Shown here piece by piece: positions 32,501-39,784 of a stretch of DNA of 64,000 nt. The notes beneath the pieces were generated by a model. It searched no databases. It worked only from the letters and a program-made list of their open reading frames with translations, and was not told where the DNA came from. A program made the translations under genes and the position numbers. Origin of the DNA: Endotrypanum monterogeii (lineage: Eukaryota; Euglenozoa; Kinetoplastea; Trypanosomatida; Trypanosomatidae); contig CM007318.1 in assembly GCA_000333855.2 (NCBI GenBank), positions 217,973-281,972 of the forward strand, in the 5' to 3' direction. The stretch's first letter is position 1, and each line of letters begins with the position of its first letter.

Positions 32501-33399
32501 GCGCCTCCCCGACAGCGCGGCTTGAGCCCGTGGCCGTACCTAAGAACACGGTGACCACACACAGTCTTGCAGACCCTAGTGTAGGCATGGGTGCCAGAGC
32601 ATCAACACCTGTGGAACAAACCTGGCCCCTCTCAACGGGGCCAGAGACACTCCATACCAACCCAGTAGGGGTTATTTGCGGCGATGAAGTCGATCCCCTT
32701 CGATCAGAAAGTAGAATCACGGACCACACTGGATCATCGACACCCGCTCGCCGGTTACCCAGCGTCACCTCGACAGCAACCCCTGGAAGCCCCTTACACG
32801 TGATGGAAACATCTTTGGAAGCACTTAGTCTGCCTGGTGCAATGTGCAATGACAAGCCTGATAAGCTCGATGGCTCCCTCTCGCTACCCGCCGAGCTGCC
32901 GCAAAGGGTTCCTGAGCAGACACGCGATTTGCCAGCTCGGGCCGGAAGGAAGGCCACGCCGCACAGCAGTCCCTATGAGGGAACAGCACTCGCGCCTCTT
33001 CCCACGGTGAACGCTGACACACCAGAGTCGAGCTCACTAAACCTTGGACGGGGTATCTCCCCTCTGTCATCGCTTATGAAAGGGGCAGCGACATCCCACC
33101 AGGGCCAATCAACCTCTTCGCCTGCTCCAGGCGACGGGCCGTCACCGGCCACCTCACCTATTAGCAGCTTAAGTGGTCACGACGGCGTCTCCAGTGTGCC
33201 GCACTCCACCCTGTCGGAAAGAAAGGCTCCGGAGGAAGCGGTTGCAAGGCGCCGTGAAGATATCGCGAACATATTAAAACGCATTAGGGCAAAGAAAGAG
33301 GATGAGAAACAGCAATGTCTTGATGCCAGCACACCAACCAGCTCGACTGCAAGTGAGAACGCCGCTGTGGTACCGGAAAACGTGAACCCCAGCACCTAA
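26575..33399 (+). CDS. Large proline-rich coiled-coil protein, 2,274 aa
   Basis: Not recognised. The frame extends to a GTG at 26,281 through a T-tract and G-run, so the first ATG at 26,575 is chosen. Residues about 10-60 form a short charged coiled coil. Three polyproline tracts lie at about residues 256-266, 291-299 and 326-338, of the kind bound by profilin, SH3 or WW domains; there is no formin FH2 domain. A long coiled coil spans about residues 831-1172, followed by a compact helical block (about 1191-1246, with GYEILQIIASGRN). The rest is serine/proline/alanine-rich, with an aspartate run near nt 31,955-31,975 and an alanine run near nt 32,325-32,340. The C terminus (about 2221-2252) is a short basic helix. 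The layout suggests a cytoskeletal scaffold (inference). Confidence 0.85.
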   Translation: MESPRPHPVSGEQRARLLELEERQRLLKRLCEEALKEEEQHEHIFQQLEEHTTAAMSTVGSFALNGAAGLNDRPLSPGAKAEPLDDLLTGEVQSFRDPNSVARASSSGSAAAVPGLRVGWSPHPHSLSVDPSRSQLDNKYRPPACPLSRTSTGYQPPPPPRAVLYSTSRKPLEEGHWAASAGAHRKAQPLMSAPVISPPGLTANTLWHGEKISADIILETNSFTTSNKSSTYFGDSHGTYTRATDHPLPAASAPLSPPPPPPPPPARSRSPSATLQDRYQRSDRRFRHGIPPPPPPPPASHTAYATGPPLSGRYSRIFGTRTGLEPPPSPPPPLLPPSEVSATNVPPPLSPHASAPYLISPDEATEEIPPPFPSMRNRASATRDVQHSMAGAHRDSYSLPDANPLPPASRTAHTWRSDDSSMLSTASTERDIARWTHRSSVRDALRLGSDSRDRHGYDRNRTAAQQSSTTRPRTSASAGLAERPTPRASATARPAAYHRENTTQESDKLSSRAPRCSPPPPVSGAAFLPSPARYGGSENESGLLLNRWETASLTSSLRGAEERHLRSYFAKADREVVSRAQKYRDPESYNGECAWGPRTGVNNAATGTFKSSDPMGLPLHRCSPAAPALAPFALSESMATDVAPPAAPMPEPKTTALHPYGSDQPRSLTSAQERSIKSTAAKKSDAAPGYEWGAPVPPLSALHTTHQQTPSLGLDNGSRNSVWAEGLISPPAQSNVCGMVSSVKDYFDVGPEKEALLSLLGGGTRGAQESDAGPAPSRNTQCGEKMPRYPPSTRSLSDRNKTQSVAAPLGTTTTPPSYSDPKEHHSYTNPSVETTLQQKCEAAQAKTETLARHLVKAISDRKLLKDNVEQLELLVEECNAEVGRLQQIVEEQHQDSATSLGVQAALRAKEREVAVYEDEIRRLNGVLDGYLTRSASSKRVVEDSMQHALVVKEAEVEAAMEEVGLAHLAQREAEERANQLANELCTAVEQIQFLDERLAEMERAVAAARFQAMPARIVEDQDMAVKNDHTALSRLGASTCLAVPSNNEMHNWPVEARQAVLQLAAQAEGLLMQNAEGERHASLRLQHIENTCSELQRNLRQRSEEVGRARETCEQLRHEKTALQTVGEQWYQQLHQVKEDAQLVSEMVRTAREDAEDVYLSSRVAAERAVEHQAAVATASPLRPISIPAPTDPATLKKSARFAQQVMHDFQAIARFLASLRTMNIGDRNGYEILQIIASGRNPAEGLYVTADNDATPKRLRECLSLNAASETNRRVQERKARVLRAVEQALFINPDSAPKSTSLNATENPSPNHASSMLGLPSAAVRRPLTMETEVCEDPDAFEDVVGNEDDAEVEVVFTSLHPSQAASKSLRDGSNGMVHSDVRQRPVPDAAPYPPRKQVSPTFESSSVTETSTVSLPSIPLAPTGNMTRKQAREEGVGGPGDALSPQHRMTQAVEALPTPPQSVARPLRLSVTPSQPRSDGKGDYPEDAVSLYERQSNPTGMLSSTAQATGPTLTPCSDSGVHTGKPLKAPSSLEPICSPHASAPHRPSRLRSPTPDRRSAASAAIHIGVSDITTPIEQAKAFELLVDEPLPRLGSEDTRQSLPLGYQPKDRSTTARPSSTPHTGSHSSTRRSRKEGDGEEAVGLLQRTGRRQRGASDADDDDVIFRFRDPPCGEVQEVTLNSLPAAEKRHHSPLKVYPRSATLHVQSLTALSEAVASSPISSHCSSVMEEEADIEERNVCTDAQTADLALHHKRTLKQTSEVVSPVSSVTSAPLKGSAAKKASAPHRSSVDDDDDDEPSLSFSVPAAQARPLHFQSTAEKIAQGDALRRNSISDEALLGMTHLRRIPGTGDAAVASSSASPSPASNSGSLVGSLSGGSRQPRRAPAPDSGPSLIGLAGAAAAPPRLQRSSGSSAAAAAAQSLLGTSIPGPVAAIGAAVGVGRRSRSGSGPAKASVSLDRPMLDTTPALAEPRRASPTARLEPVAVPKNTVTTHSLADPSVGMGARASTPVEQTWPLSTGPETLHTNPVGVICGDEVDPLRSESRITDHTGSSTPARRLPSVTSTATPGSPLHVMETSLEALSLPGAMCNDKPDKLDGSLSLPAELPQRVPEQTRDLPARAGRKATPHSSPYEGTALAPLPTVNADTPESSSLNLGRGISPLSSLMKGAATSHQGQSTSSPAPGDGPSPATSPISSLSGHDGVSSVPHSTLSERKAPEEAVARRREDIANILKRIRAKKEDEKQQCLDASTPTSSTASENAAVVPENVNPST

Positions 33400-33696
33400 C
33401 GCATCATCCATCCCCATCTCTGTCTTCGCAGCGCCTCTTCTTCTGGAGGAGAGGATTGAGAGAAATCCCATGGAGACGTGTTCTCTTGTCTCCTCCAGCT
33501 TGCACTCACAAAATCGCTTCTAGCACTACCACCCCTCTCCCCCAAGTCTTACCGCGGGTCTTGACATGTGCGACCCTCTGTGACATTGCTCGCAACTTTC
33601 GTGGTGGTAGTGTTGATGGCTCCTCTCCCGGTCCCTCTTTAGAACTCATCTACCCCTCCCTCGGTAGGGGTATGTTATATATTTATATATTCGTGC

Positions 33697-33734
<38 letters not shown>

Positions 33735-34462
33735 CAGCGTTATCCGTGCCAGGGCAATAGAAAAGGAAAATACACACCTCAGCTTTTGAACCCAACCTCG
33801 AGTGCAGTCTTTCCGATTATTCATCTCTACAGAATGCGCTTCTCCTCTCTCGTGCATACGACTTCTCTCACAGTGCTGGGCTACCACCTGCCCCTTAGAC
33901 ACAGGCAACTATTTCTCTTGTGGACCTCTGCCCCCTTTACGCATCTCCCCCCTCCGCCCCCCCCCCATCCTACACGGCATCCATTTCGAGTGGACTGGGT
34001 TCTATTATTCTTACCCGTTGTGCTCATGGGGGGGTCCCACCAGGTGCACACATAGACAAACACACACACACACACACACACATAATAGAAACAAAAAAAA
34101 AAGAGGGGGCGCGTGCGCACCGCCTTAACGTGTGTCCTTCACTTTCTCTTCTCTCCATTTTACGGAAGTGCTCATAACGGTCATCACCGCAAAACTGCAT
34201 AGATTTCCCAATCGCACATATCTTTTTTTTTTCTTTGTGGATAGAGGTGGGAAGGCAACCCGCTTTCTGTTTTTTTTGTTGTCAAGGCTAATTGCACCCT
34301 TCGTGTTGGCATCCCTTTCCATTCAGACGCACTTGCCCCTCCCCTCCCCCCCCCACTCACACACAAATACAAACTCAACCCCGATCGGCTGTTGGTGACC
34401 TGGGCGAAAGTGCAATATACACCTGACCACCATCGTTTTTTTTTTTCTATTCTCGACGCACT
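33400..34462. other. Intergenic region with GT and CA repeats
   Basis: No gene seen. It holds (GT)n at 33,699-33,731, a C-run at 33,957-33,966, (CA)n at 34,059-34,082, an A-run at 34,094-34,103 and T-runs at 34,212-34,221 and 34,436-34,446. The last T-run sits just before the next start codon with no AG between them. Confidence 0.65.
33699..33731. repeat. (GT)n microsatellite
   Basis: A perfect GT tract of about 33 bases in the 3' flank of the 2,274-aa protein gene. Confidence 0.95.
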
Positions 34463-37400
34463 ATGAACGCATCCATGACGGATGCAGACACCATCGGCAC
34501 CTCACCGTGGGTTGCGCCACCCACAGCACCAGGGGTCAGCTCCGCCACTACTGGAGGAGCAGATTACACGAACCAGCAGCAGCGAAGCTCGGACCTGCAA
34601 GACGTCTTCCAGCCTTCTAAAACCGATGGCGGGCAGACAGTGGACACAGAACCCGAACGGCAGAGAAGCGGTAACTGTGACAGTACATCTTCCTCATCTT
34701 CATGCGTGATGCACAAGCCATTGATACTCGTCACCGCCCCTCGTCCGCGGGTTCCCTCGAAGGATATCCTCTACGGGCGACGCACTGGCTCCAGGCAACA
34801 CTCCAAGTCTCCCTCCCGTATGACCGTACCCAACTCTGCTGTCGAGAGCAGAAACGAACCTCTGAAAGAACAAGAAATCTCATGGTGCGATCGACAACCA
34901 TCATCATCATCATCGGCAAGTCTCCATTTGCCTATGGCGGTGCAATATAGTGAAAACACTGCGACGACGCACACTGTAGCACCCGGTATCGCTTCCTCGT
35001 TAGCAAAGACTACTTCACCTTCTCGTAGGAACCGCGTGGAGAAATTCATTGTTGACGTTGAAGGTGACCCTGGCGTCAGCACCGACGCGCTTTTAAAGCG
35101 AATGCAAGCCAAGGAGAAGGAATTCGATGCGAAAATACATCAAATTCACCACACTTTTCAGAATGCGGGAGAGCAGCTCGTTGTGCGAGACCAAATCATC
35201 GCCCACCTCAAAGAAGAGCTGACAAGCCTGCGCGCGGAGGCCTCTCGGATACCGAAACATTATCAAGCGCGTGAGGAAAAGCTGCTGCACCGTGTAGAGA
35301 CCATGATGAACGAGCTCTCAGAGGAGCAGACGCGTGCCCATCACACCTGCCGCTCCGCAGAGGAAGAAGTAAGCGCCGTCCGTAAGTCCTTGCAGACGGC
35401 TGAACAGCAGCTAGCGCAGCAGCAGCACATGTCAGATGATCTGTTGCGGCAACTCCGTGCGAGTGACAACACTCTTCAGGAAGAAAAGCAGCGGCACACG
35501 GAAGCGCTCGCGGAGAGTCGGCGAGCCTACGAGGCTAAGCTCAATGAACTCCAGCGATCTTTCCGCTCCATGGAGAAGGAGGTGACCAAGTCGAGGTCAC
35601 GTCTAGAGGATGCCGAAAAGGATCGATGCCAACAACAAGCAAAGCTGCTGGAGCTGGAGCTCAGCGGCCGACGGCGACTCTCCTCCGAGACGGTCAAGGC
35701 GAAGGAGCTTATGGCGGAAAACGAAGCACTGCGCGACGAGGTCGAGGCTGTGCGCCTCAGCATGGCACGCCTGCTACGGCTAATGTGTGAGGTGCCTTCC
35801 ATGTCGGAATACCTGCAATGGAATGAACTCAACAGTGAGTTCGTCTTTCTCGGCTACCCTACGCGATACTTCGACACAAGCTATCGAGGACGAGGAACCT
35901 CCTCGCTGTCCTCCAGCTGGCTCACGGGCAGTCGTGGCGCCTCGCCGAAGCAGCGAAAAATCTCTCCAGCGCGGCGCCGCGGTGCTGGAGTAACCGCAAG
36001 CGACGACATGTCTTTCGAGAGACACGGCTCGTCGAGGCCTTCCTCTGGATACTACCGTGACGCAAACGTGCCCTGCGTATCGGTGGGAGACACAGGTGTC
36101 GAGGATGGCGTCTACGCTGGTGTTACCGCTTCACTTTCAAAGAATGTCTGGCTCAACGGCCGCTGGGCTCAGGAAATGTTTTCTATCATCGCTGCAGAGA
36201 ACAACTTCACCCGACTGAAACGAATAAAACTGCTGGAGCTGGAGGAAGCCGCGCAGCTCAGTGAACAACTTCCGTCCGCCCGCGACGTGCTCGAGTGCCG
36301 ACAGCCAGAGCACCACTACTGGATTCCCTACGCAGTGTTCATGGAGGCGCAAAAATTCAAGAACAAGTACTACCCGAGGCTTCCTGCCATGTCGCACTTC
36401 TCACCTTTCCTCATACAACTTAACAAGATTTGGCGCTCCAAGTTGCAGGACCGGCTGCGCGTCATGCAACAGCAGCAACAACAGCGTCCCTCTGGTCTGG
36501 GGCGCAGCACCGGTGATGATAGTCGATTCTCAAGCCGCACGCGAGCTCGTGATAGCTACATGGGCGATCAGAGAAGCGGTGGCACAAGTCGCCAGTCGAG
36601 TCGCTACGACGTCGCACCTGCACCAAAGCCAGGCGATCTTTTTGTCGATTTAACACGGCAAGAATCTCGCATGGACGACATCCGTGCTGAGCACCACCGC
36701 CTGCGCCGCGAGGTGCGCCTCCATGTCAATAGTCAAAAAAGTTTACAGTTGTTTCGACTGTACGACGAGTTGGTGCGAAGCGCCCATCAAACTATTAGTG
36801 AAATCCTTCGATTGGCAGAGCATCTCTACGACAGCGTGTTAACTCAACCCGTTTCCGAGTCGGAGGATCAGAAATACTCAACTGACAGTGCCCCTCACGA
36901 GATGAAGCAGCAGGTACAATCAGGCGAAGAGATGGCCGAGCTCATTGAAGCTCGTGACCAACTGTCGCGCATTGTGGAGCAAGCGTGTCAACAGGTATGT
37001 GGGGTCGGAGACTCCTTGTCCAAGCGAATGATGTCTTATTACAGCGATCTACATCAACTCATTCACATGCTGCACAATCACATCCGTCAAGGACGTGAGC
37101 ACAGTCGCATGAAGACACGCGATCACGCCATCAACGACATTCAGGAAAGCAGAAGCAGCAGCGGCAGCAGTAGCTCTACTGCCCAGTGCTCCAGAGGCGC
37201 CTCAAAGGGCCCGTTGCATACTGCAGAGCCTCAACAGCGACTTCTGGGACTTCTCCATGACCAGTATGGAACGGCCCGCGGTGCTGACTCGAATGGGGAT
37301 CCTGCTGAGGATGTCACGACTGTACCCGGGGCTGTCAGCAACGACGCCCTGTTGAAGCTGGCCGCCAGTGTGCTGGACTTTGGCGAAGAAGTCCGTCGCG

Positions 37401-37480
37401 AAGTCAGCCAAGCGACAACTGCCCTTCACGTGGTTACGGAACAGGCCATGAAGGAAGCAGCAGAGTACCATAGCTCGTAA
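34463..37480 (+). CDS. Coiled-coil protein with a conserved-looking helical block, 1,005 aa
   Basis: Not recognised. Residues about 1-190 are serine/threonine-rich and probably disordered. Residues about 193-443 are a long charged coiled coil. A compact block at about 556-666 is rich in aromatic residues (HHYWIPYAVFMEAQKF and ISHFSPF-like spacing, with W, Y and F) and is the part most likely to be a conserved domain. A glutamine tract lies at nt 36,467-36,483. Two further helical stretches follow (about nt 36,650-36,850 and 36,940-37,130), then a low-complexity tail. There are no membrane segments. A basal-body or flagellar role is possible by architecture only. The start at 34,463 is the first ATG; ATG at 34,475 is also in frame, and the closest AG after the upstream poly-T lies inside the frame, so the true start is open. 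Confidence 0.8.
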   Translation: MNASMTDADTIGTSPWVAPPTAPGVSSATTGGADYTNQQQRSSDLQDVFQPSKTDGGQTVDTEPERQRSGNCDSTSSSSSCVMHKPLILVTAPRPRVPSKDILYGRRTGSRQHSKSPSRMTVPNSAVESRNEPLKEQEISWCDRQPSSSSSASLHLPMAVQYSENTATTHTVAPGIASSLAKTTSPSRRNRVEKFIVDVEGDPGVSTDALLKRMQAKEKEFDAKIHQIHHTFQNAGEQLVVRDQIIAHLKEELTSLRAEASRIPKHYQAREEKLLHRVETMMNELSEEQTRAHHTCRSAEEEVSAVRKSLQTAEQQLAQQQHMSDDLLRQLRASDNTLQEEKQRHTEALAESRRAYEAKLNELQRSFRSMEKEVTKSRSRLEDAEKDRCQQQAKLLELELSGRRRLSSETVKAKELMAENEALRDEVEAVRLSMARLLRLMCEVPSMSEYLQWNELNSEFVFLGYPTRYFDTSYRGRGTSSLSSSWLTGSRGASPKQRKISPARRRGAGVTASDDMSFERHGSSRPSSGYYRDANVPCVSVGDTGVEDGVYAGVTASLSKNVWLNGRWAQEMFSIIAAENNFTRLKRIKLLELEEAAQLSEQLPSARDVLECRQPEHHYWIPYAVFMEAQKFKNKYYPRLPAMSHFSPFLIQLNKIWRSKLQDRLRVMQQQQQQRPSGLGRSTGDDSRFSSRTRARDSYMGDQRSGGTSRQSSRYDVAPAPKPGDLFVDLTRQESRMDDIRAEHHRLRREVRLHVNSQKSLQLFRLYDELVRSAHQTISEILRLAEHLYDSVLTQPVSESEDQKYSTDSAPHEMKQQVQSGEEMAELIEARDQLSRIVEQACQQVCGVGDSLSKRMMSYYSDLHQLIHMLHNHIRQGREHSRMKTRDHAINDIQESRSSSGSSSSTAQCSRGASKGPLHTAEPQQRLLGLLHDQYGTARGADSNGDPAEDVTTVPGAVSNDALLKLAASVLDFGEEVRREVSQATTALHVVTEQAMKEAAEYHSS

Positions 37481-37621
37481 GCCGTGAGGGAGATGGAGTG
37501 TATCGCATTCTTCCCCCCCCCCTCCATCTACCAACCCTCCTGCAGAATGCCTCCGCTCTTGTTTCTGCGCCACCATATTTTTAGTTAATGCAACGCACAC
37601 TCGTTCACAACGCTCTGTATA

Positions 37622-37670
<49 letters not shown>
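37622..37670. repeat. Compound (AT)n-(AG)n microsatellite, copy 1
   Basis: Alternating AT (37,622-37,644) passes directly into alternating AG (to about 37,670). The same structure recurs at 39,006-39,066. Confidence 0.95.
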
Positions 37671-37677
<7 letters not shown>

Positions 37678-37789
37678 TCGTCCTCCTACCCACCACCGAC
37701 CGACCCGTACCGTAAGTAAGTACGTTACGTTTCGGTTTCGGTCGTCCGTCTTACGTCGTCGTGTAGAACGAACCTACCTATACTCTCCT

Positions 37790-37809
37790 NNNNNNNNNNN
37801 NNNNNNNNN
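37790..37809. other. Assembly gap (20 N)
   Basis: Twenty unknown bases in the deposited sequence. The flanks (about 37,671-37,789 and 37,810-37,913) show repeated overlapping tetramers and may be misassembled. Confidence 0.99.
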
Positions 37810-37909
37810 CCTTACTTGTCTGAAGCGCAATTATTTTTTCTTTCCCGGTCCGTTCGTTCTTACCGTCCGTCGTCGACGACACGACACGACGCGAGACGAC
37901 CACATTGTC

Positions 37910-37912
<3 letters not shown>

Positions 37913-37944
<32 letters not shown>
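37913..37944. repeat. (TA)n microsatellite
   Basis: A perfect TA tract of about 32 bases ending the abnormal stretch to the right of the assembly gap. Confidence 0.95.
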
Positions 37945-37946
<2 letters not shown>

Positions 37947-38477
37947 ATAACAACGAGGTTGGTGTAATTTTTCGGGTTGGAAACTTCACTCATCGTCATC
38001 TCTGCGCCATCGCCGGGGAGGCTGGTGCGTGTGTGCGTGGCTCTGACTGCTGCCCCGTTCTCTGTTACCGTTCAATTTTTCTTTTTACATATTCTAGGCT
38101 GTCTCTCTGAGTGTTCTGTGTGTGTCTGTGTGTGTGTCTGTCTATTTGTGGCAGCCTGCGAGCTGTTTCGCAGAAGGGAACTTGCAGTGCGCAATACGTG
38201 GTATCTCATCACACTTTCGCTGCCCTCTTCGTCTACCAGCTCGCCTGAACGAGGCTCACGCAGTCCCTCGATATTTCTTTTTTTTTTTTGTACCCCTTTT
38301 CTCTTTTTCCCTCAGAGCTGGTGCCTCTGCGGTGATCACTAACCTCTAACCTCTTCTGCAATTTTTTTTTTTGGATGAATTTATTCTTCATAGCGGTACA
38401 TCTCTCTCCCTCTCCTTCTATCGGGGATAAGCACATCCAGGATACCCGCATACTTTGTTATACACACACGCGCGCAG

Positions 38478-38479
<2 letters not shown>

Positions 38480-38518
<39 letters not shown>

Positions 38519-38519
38519 C
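38480..38519. repeat. Compound (CA)n-(TA)n microsatellite
   Basis: A CA tract (about 38,480-38,492) runs directly into a TA tract (to about 38,519). Confidence 0.95.
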
Positions 38520-38624
38520 TCTGAGAACGAAATTGGCGGGGCGCAGTGGTCCACGAAATCCGGACCAAGTAGACCTAATCTTTCCTCCCTCAAAAAAAAA
38601 TAATTTATTGCTCGCTCTATCAAC

Positions 38625-38627
<3 letters not shown>

Positions 38628-38656
<29 letters not shown>
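38628..38656. repeat. (TA)n microsatellite
   Basis: A perfect TA tract of about 29 bases. Confidence 0.95.
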
Positions 38657-38657
<1 letters not shown>

Positions 38658-39003
38658 CCTTTTCTCTCTTTGAACTCTCTGGAGACACCTCTCTGCTTTT
38701 CATTACTATTCTGTCGATCAGTGTGTAGGGAGTCTCTCGGTCTGTATCTGTGTCTGCGCTGGTCCCCCTATCAGGCGTTAAAGCTATCATAACTTGCTTT
38801 TTCGCACCCGCCGCCGCTCCTTCCTCTTCCCTCCCCCCCCTCCACTTGACTGTGTGGCCGCTGCGCTGTATTTGGTTTGATTTGCTTTGCTACTGCAACT
38901 TCTGTTTTTGTTGTCGTTTGCTATTTGCCCCACCCTCCCCACCCTCCCTTCTCTTCCCTTCCCTTGCTCCTCGGTGACTAGTCTCATTTTGCAGATCTAT
39001 CTA

Positions 39004-39005
<2 letters not shown>

Positions 39006-39066
<61 letters not shown>
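39006..39066. repeat. Compound (AT)n-(AG)n microsatellite, copy 2
   Basis: Alternating AT (39,006-39,035) passes directly into alternating AG (to about 39,066), as at 37,622-37,670. Confidence 0.95.
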
Positions 39067-39067
<1 letters not shown>

Positions 39068-39784
39068 CAGCGTGCCTTCTCCCACACCACGCCACCCGGT
39101 ATAAGTGAACTTGTTTCGGTGTCGCCTTATCGCTGTGAGAAACTCCCATATCTCTCTGCATATGTTGGCTCGACTTGTTTGTCTTCCTTTTCCCCTGCAT
39201 ACATTTATACACATGTATTTGTCATTCAGCACGGAAAAATAAAATTCAAGCACGAATGATAATAACAGCTGTAATAGCTCTATGTGTTGCTGTACGTTTT
39301 TTTTTATCGTTTCCTTCATCCAAAAAGGTTACCCCGAACGTGGTTTGATATATTGCAGAGGATGACATATTCATGTTCTCCCTCCTCCCCCACATTCCTC
39401 CATTCCTTGGTGATCTGTTTCTACCCCCGCCCCTCCCCCATCTTGGGGAGATGAGCGATAACAGGGTGTCCTTCCTTGAACTTTGTTTTGTTCCGCTCTC
39501 TTAGCTGCTTGATTCAGCTAATAACTTCTCCCCTGCATATTTTTCTTCCCTGCTTCCCAACACGAGGAACTGAGGAGGAGGAAAAAAGGAAGACGGAATA
39601 CGCAGAAGAAGACAAAAAAAAAAAAAAGATACTATCCGTGAAGCAACCGCGCACATCTGCCGGCTAGAGATTCGTCGCCATTGAGGTCTGCTGGAAAGAG
39701 AGACCCCAATCGGCGCTACTATCGAGTTAACCAAGCAAGTAGGGAAGAAGCAGGAAAAACAAGCATACATATATATATATATAT

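Larger units (their letters stand above)
37481..39784. other. Repeat-dense intergenic region with an assembly gap
   Basis: No gene seen in 2.3 kb. It contains five long (TA)n tracts, two of which run directly into (AG)n, plus (TG)n near 38,118-38,140 and T-runs at 38,278-38,289 and 38,362-38,372. A run of 20 N at 37,790-37,809 marks an assembly gap, and the sequence on both sides of it is abnormal. Confidence 0.75.

Noticed and set aside
37622..39066. Regularly spaced repeats that might suggest a CRISPR-like or centromeric array
   Set aside because: They are ordinary dinucleotide microsatellites with no constant repeat-spacer structure; the organism is a eukaryote.
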